Shown here: positions 6,419 to 8,387 of the stretch, in pieces
Layout of the letters: the number at the start of each line of letters is the position of its first letter
Position numbering within the stretch: position 1 is the first letter of the stretch
DNA from: an uncultured Collinsella sp.
GTDB taxonomy: Bacteria > Actinomycetota > Coriobacteriia > Coriobacteriales > Coriobacteriaceae
Direction: 5' to 3'
Length of the DNA stretch: 8,387 nucleotides
Assembly (NCBI GenBank): GCA_900556365.1
Contig: USOG01000056.1
Coordinates: 1-8,387, forward strand
Program-made: the position numbers and the translations under genes
Notes under the pieces: generated by a model
Told to the model about the DNA's origin: nothing
The model's input: the letters and a program-made list of their open reading frames with translations, nothing else
Databases searched by the model: none

Positions 6419-7109
6419 CGAGCAGATGGCTGCCGCCGAGAGCCTGGGCTTTGTGCCCTACACCCGTCCGACCGGCACCGATACGGCCGAGCCGCTCAAG
6501 ATCGGTGTGCTCATCAGCGGTTCGGGTACCAACCTGCAAGCGCTGATCGATCTGATCGCCGCCGGCAAGCTCAACGCTTCGATTGAGCTTGTGGTGTCGA
6601 GCCGTCCTTCGGCTAAGGGTTTGCAGCGCGCTGAGCGCGCGGGCATCCAGACGCTCACGCTGTCCAAGGATGTCTATGCCGACCCTATTGCCGCCGACGA
6701 GATCATCGCGCACGAGCTTCTCGAGCGCGGCTGCGAGTATGTGGTCATGGCCGGCTACATGCGCATGGTGCACACGCCTCTGCTGGCGGCGTTTCCCAAC
6801 CGCGTGGTCAACTTGCATCCGGCGCTGCTGCCGAGCTTTACCGGTGCCCATGCGATCGACGACGCGTTTGCGCGCGGTGTCAAGGTGACCGGCGTGACCG
6901 TGCACTTTGCCAACGAGATCTACGACAACGGCCCCATCATCGCCCAGCGCGCGCTGACTGTCGAGGAAGGCTGGGATGTCGACACACTCGAGGAGCACAT
7001 CCACGCGATCGAGCACGTGCTGTATCCCGAGGTCGTGCAGATGCTCGCCGACGGCCGCGTTCACGTGCTGGAGAGCGGCAAGGTCGCAATTGACGCGCCT
7101 CGCGGCTAG
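6408..7109 (+). CDS. purN: Phosphoribosylglycinamide formyltransferase PurN
   Basis: 233 residues. PurN formylates GAR with 10-formyl-tetrahydrofolate to give FGAR, the third step of purine synthesis. Seen: KIGVLISGSGTNLQALID (31-48, phosphate-binding loop), MAGYMRMV, NLHPALLPSFTGAHAI with Asn135 and His137, TGVTVHFANE, and DNGPIIAQ with Asp173. The three catalytic residues sit exactly 29 positions later than Asn106, His108 and Asp144 of E. coli PurN. The protein therefore carries a 29-residue N-terminal extension (MSANEQMAAAESLGF...), assuming ATG 6408, which lies inside the purM end. An in-frame ATG at 6426 is an alternative start. No strong Shine-Dalgarno precedes 6408, which fits coupling to purM. 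A terminator lies 33 bp after the stop. Confidence 0.97.
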   Translation: MSANEQMAAAESLGFVPYTRPTGTDTAEPLKIGVLISGSGTNLQALIDLIAAGKLNASIELVVSSRPSAKGLQRAERAGIQTLTLSKDVYADPIAADEIIAHELLERGCEYVVMAGYMRMVHTPLLAAFPNRVVNLHPALLPSFTGAHAIDDAFARGVKVTGVTVHFANEIYDNGPIIAQRALTVEEGWDVDTLEEHIHAIEHVLYPEVVQMLADGRVHVLESGKVAIDAPRG

Positions 7110-7141
7110 CGGCGCACAGTACAATTTAGCCGAGTAGTCAG

Positions 7142-7184
7142 GGTGGTCATTGGCGCCAAGGCGCGCGTGACCACCTTTTGTTTT
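7142..7184 (+). terminator. Rho-independent terminator of the pur cluster
   Basis: GGTGGTCA (7142-7149) pairs with TGACCACC (7168-7175), followed by TTTTGTTTT (7176-7184). The loop contains the palindrome TTGGCGCCAA (7150-7159), which can fold separately. It lies 33 bp after purN. Confidence 0.85.
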
Positions 7185-7187
7185 GGG

Positions 7188-7270
7188 TAGTCATCGGGGA
7201 CGGTCTTTAACGACTAGTCATTGGGGACGTTCTTGAATGACTAGTCGTTTAAGAACGTCCCAGGTGACTA
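7188..7270. repeat. Three REP-like 27-nt repeat units, the last two inverted
   Basis: Unit A (7188-7214) and unit B (7215-7241) are adjacent direct repeats that differ at 4 of 27 positions. Both start TAGTCAT, have a GGGGACG core and end in GAC. Unit C (7244-7270) is the reverse complement of the same unit, matching B at 22 of 27 and A at 23 of 27 positions, with a 2-nt spacer. B and C together form a long palindrome centred on ACTAGT that would fold into a hairpin of about 27 bp. This is the layout of REP/BIME elements. The array sits between the pur terminator and the EIIA gene, ending 18 bp before its ATG, so it may affect expression of that gene. Confidence 0.85.
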
Positions 7271-7288
7271 GGTGAGAGAGGTGAGCGC

Positions 7289-7753
7289 ATGGCGGATAAC
7301 GAAGCGCTGTTTACGCCTGAGCTGGTGTTTTTTGATTGGGAGTGCGCGACGCCGGGCGAGGTGTTTGCGCGGCTCGAGGGTGAGCTTGCCCCGCGCGGCT
7401 ACATTGCCGACGGTTGGCTCGACGCCGTTCGCACGCGCGAGGATGCCTATCCCACGGGTCTTGCCATGCCGGCGGCAAACATTGCCATTCCGCATACCGA
7501 TCCGGGATTTGTGGCCAAGCCCTATATCGCGGTGGTGAAGCCCGCCGCGCCCGTGACATTTAACGCTATGGCGGGCATGGGCGCTCCGGTGCCGGCGCAG
7601 ATCGTCATCAATCTGGGCATCGCAGAGCCGGGCGGTCAGGTCGAGGCCCTGCAGGCGCTCATGAACATCTTTATGGACGCCGATGCCGCAGCCGACGTGC
7701 TCGGCCAAACCACGCCGCAGGGCATGGTCGACGCCATCCGCCGCCACTTCTAA
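7289..7753 (+). CDS. PTS EIIA component, fructose/mannitol superfamily, GatA-like
   Basis: 154 residues. EIIA domains take phosphate from HPr and pass it to EIIB during sugar uptake, in the cytoplasm. Seen: TREDAYPTGL (49-58) and ANIAIPHTD, with the phospho-accepting His69, then YIAVVKP and a C-terminal helical region (EALQALMNIF). The FPTGL...AIPH pattern with Gln rather than His near residue 117 resembles galactitol-type GatA, and the length fits (E. coli GatA 150). ATG 7289 follows GAGAGGTGAG (7275-7284). No EIIB, EIIC or sugar enzyme gene is beside it, so either it serves a transporter encoded elsewhere or it is regulatory. It is flanked by the repeat array upstream and a repeat fragment plus an insertion sequence downstream. 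The sugar specificity is not certain. Confidence 0.88.
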   Translation: MADNEALFTPELVFFDWECATPGEVFARLEGELAPRGYIADGWLDAVRTREDAYPTGLAMPAANIAIPHTDPGFVAKPYIAVVKPAAPVTFNAMAGMGAPVPAQIVINLGIAEPGGQVEALQALMNIFMDADAAADVLGQTTPQGMVDAIRRHF

Positions 7754-7772
7754 GGTGGGGCTGAGCCGGCAC

Positions 7773-7784
7773 TTGGGGACGTTC
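7773..7784 (+). repeat. Partial REP-like core at the presumed IS junction
   Basis: TTGGGGACGTTC matches the core of unit B (7221-7232) exactly over 12 nt. The similarity stops after 7784, where unit B continues TTGAATGAC but this copy reads CTTTTAATATG. This is what a repeat interrupted by an insertion would look like. A variant copy without interruption is possible. Confidence 0.65.
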
Positions 7785-7822
7785 CTTTTAATATGAGCAG
7801 GACATTGTCAAGAGGCAAAATC

Positions 7823-7854
7823 GGGCCTGGCCCCAACGATATGGGGTCAGGCCC
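7823..7854 (-). terminator. Strong hairpin, terminator-like on the minus strand
   Basis: A 13-bp stem (7823-7835 with 7842-7854, one G-T pair) with the 6-nt loop ACGATA. On the minus strand it is followed by GATTTTGCC, a short T run; on the plus strand CTCTCCC follows, with no T run. It would therefore end transcripts leaving the transposase side better than those from the EIIA gene, although it may also hinder read-through from EIIA. Confidence 0.6.
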
Positions 7855-8108
7855 TCTCCCTATATCAACCCGTCCGCGGCGACCTCGGCGTGTCTTACCG
7901 ACGCTCGTCTTTGCAGTTTAATATCCGCCCGCGGCGATCTCTCGCTGGGCAATCCGTTGCTACGGCTGAGGCTTCTACGTCGAACCGACAGTCTGTGCAC
8001 GCGTGTGGCGCCCTGGGCGCTCGCAGAAAAGGGACCTGAGGTTCGCCTCAACGGCTTCGGATCGAACCGCTTCCGGGGTGACTGGCTTATGTGCGGGGGA
8101 CCGCCCCC
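7855..8108 (-). ncRNA. Candidate bridge/seeker RNA region of the IS element
   Basis: Between the transposase stop and the terminator-like hairpin the DNA has no credible gene but many short stems. Read on the minus strand, in order: GGGGG-CGGT-CCCCC directly after the stop codon (8108-8095); a bulged CGGTTCG/CGAAGCCG stem (8069-8052); TGAGG-CGAA-CCTCA (8050-8037); a GCGCCC/GGGCGC stem near 8021-8008; GCAA-CGGA-TTGC (7960-7949); and GCGA-GAGA-TCGC with a GNRA loop (7945-7934). IS1111-type elements encode their guide RNA in this place. The exact ends and the guide loops cannot be defined from one copy. Confidence 0.4.
7862..7945. repeat. Pair of short direct repeats inside the IS right end
   Basis: Two segments starting at 7862 and 7921, 59 bp apart, share ATATC followed shortly by CCGCGGCGAYCTC (7874-7886 and 7929-7941, one mismatch), with a spacing difference of 4 nt between the two motifs. 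The second copy overlaps the GNRA hairpin at 7934-7945. Confidence 0.5.
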
Positions 8109-8387
8109 CTACGCCTCCTCGGCCATGAGGCCGACCGCCCATACCCAGCAGGCGAGCTCGCGCGCCGTGGCCACGTTCGCCTTGTTGCCGTGGACCCCGC
8201 GCGCGAGCAGCGCCTCCCGCCTCTCGACCAGCCTCCGCACGCCCTTGGCGGCATGCCTCCGGGCGCCCCGGTCCGGGGCCTGGCCCTTGGCGAGGCCCTT
8301 CGGCCGCCCCGAGCACGTCAGGTAGTGCCACGCGGCCTCGACCAGCGTCTTCCTCAGGTGCTTGTTGCCGGCCTTGGTGATCGCGCC
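8109..8387 (-). CDS. IS110/IS1111-family transposase, C-terminal 92 residues
   Basis: The gene runs off the right edge and ends at TAG (8111-8109). The visible part begins GAITKAGNKHLRKTLVEAAW, the very typical Transposase_20 (IS116/IS110/IS902) segment that follows the catalytic Ser region. It then runs through a basic stretch (GARRHAAKGVRRLVERREAL) to a final helix NKANVATARELACWVWAVGL. Known: these are DEDD/Ser recombinases that act with a structured guide RNA to insert a circular intermediate at a chosen site without long terminal inverted repeats. The RuvC-like N-terminal domain and catalytic Ser lie beyond the window. GC content looks higher than in the neighbouring genes. Longer open frames on both strands here (7957-8331) give low-complexity Arg/Gly/Ala-rich translations and are not genes. 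Confidence 0.92.
   Translation of the reverse strand, partial: GAITKAGNKHLRKTLVEAAWHYLTCSGRPKGLAKGQAPDRGARRHAAKGVRRLVERREALLARGVHGNKANVATARELACWVWAVGLMAEEA

Larger units (their letters stand above)
7785..8387 (-). mobile_element. IS110/IS1111-family insertion sequence, transposase 3' end and right end, partial
   Basis: The element is recognised by the transposase C-terminus at 8109-8387. Its outer boundary is placed where similarity to the REP-like repeat ends, at about 7784 with several bases of uncertainty. About 320 non-coding nt then lie 3' of the transposase. Known: IS110-type members keep their long non-coding end 5' of the transposase, while IS1111-type members have it 3'; the family often inserts at fixed sites, including REP sequences. 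The long 3' end therefore favours IS1111 type. The other end is outside the window, so subterminal repeats cannot be checked. Confidence 0.7.

Noticed and set aside
7090..7125. TTGACG plus TACAAT as a promoter for the EIIA gene
   Set aside because: The spacer is 24 nt, too long for a standard promoter, and the terminator and repeat array lie between it and the gene.
7188..7270. CRISPR-like direct repeats
   Set aside because: The units are adjacent with no unique spacers and one is inverted, which fits REP-type repeats and not a CRISPR array.
8052..8069. tRNA-like GGTTCGATCC on the minus strand
   Set aside because: There is no acceptor stem, D arm or anticodon arm around it; it fits better as one arm of a bulged hairpin.
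7957..8331. Open frames on both strands over the IS end (7957-8325 plus, 7975-8331 minus)
   Set aside because: They cross the transposase stop or oppose the transposase frame, and give Arg/Gly/Pro-rich translations without motifs.

Overview
The window looks like chromosomal DNA of a GC-rich gut actinobacterium of the class Coriobacteriia, most likely Collinsella or a close relative. This rests on protein style, the purF-purM-purN arrangement, a MoaE-like singleton and short intergenic repeats with a GGGGACGTTC core. It is an inference from pattern, not a database result.

Layout. Positions 1-348 are the 3' end of purE. A class B-type sortase (384-1388) and a small divergent MoaE-like gene (1453-1872) follow on the same strand. 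A strong bidirectional terminator (1903-1941) separates these from a convergent gene (1963-3192, minus strand) for a multi-pass membrane protein with a CmpB-type 'ABC-transporter type IV' domain. A 294-bp divergent intergenic region (3193-3486) carries a TATAAT box for purF and a small hairpin pair near the membrane gene. purF (3487-5157), purM (5315-6418) and purN (6408-7109) form the core purine cluster. purM and purN overlap by 11 nt; purF and purM are separated by a 157-bp spacer with two hairpins. A terminator (7142-7184) closes the cluster.

The right end is accessory in character. Three 27-nt repeat units (7188-7270), the last two inverted, precede an orphan GatA-like PTS EIIA gene (7289-7753). 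Downstream, a partial copy of the repeat core (7773-7784) abuts a structured non-coding stretch of about 320 nt. Beyond that lies the C-terminal part of an IS110/IS1111-family transposase on the minus strand (8109-8387), cut by the window edge. The simplest reading is that an IS1111-type element inserted into one of the repeats. The non-coding stretch 3' of its transposase is then where IS1111-type elements encode their bridge/seeker RNA.

How the genes work together. PurF starts de novo purine synthesis from PRPP, PurN formylates GAR, PurM closes the imidazole ring, and PurE acts at the next carboxylation stage. The sortase, MoaE-like protein, CmpB-like membrane protein and EIIA have no visible partners here. 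I see no clearly new multi-gene system. The most interesting part is the IS110/IS1111 right end, its candidate guide RNA, and its apparent junction with the REP-like repeat.
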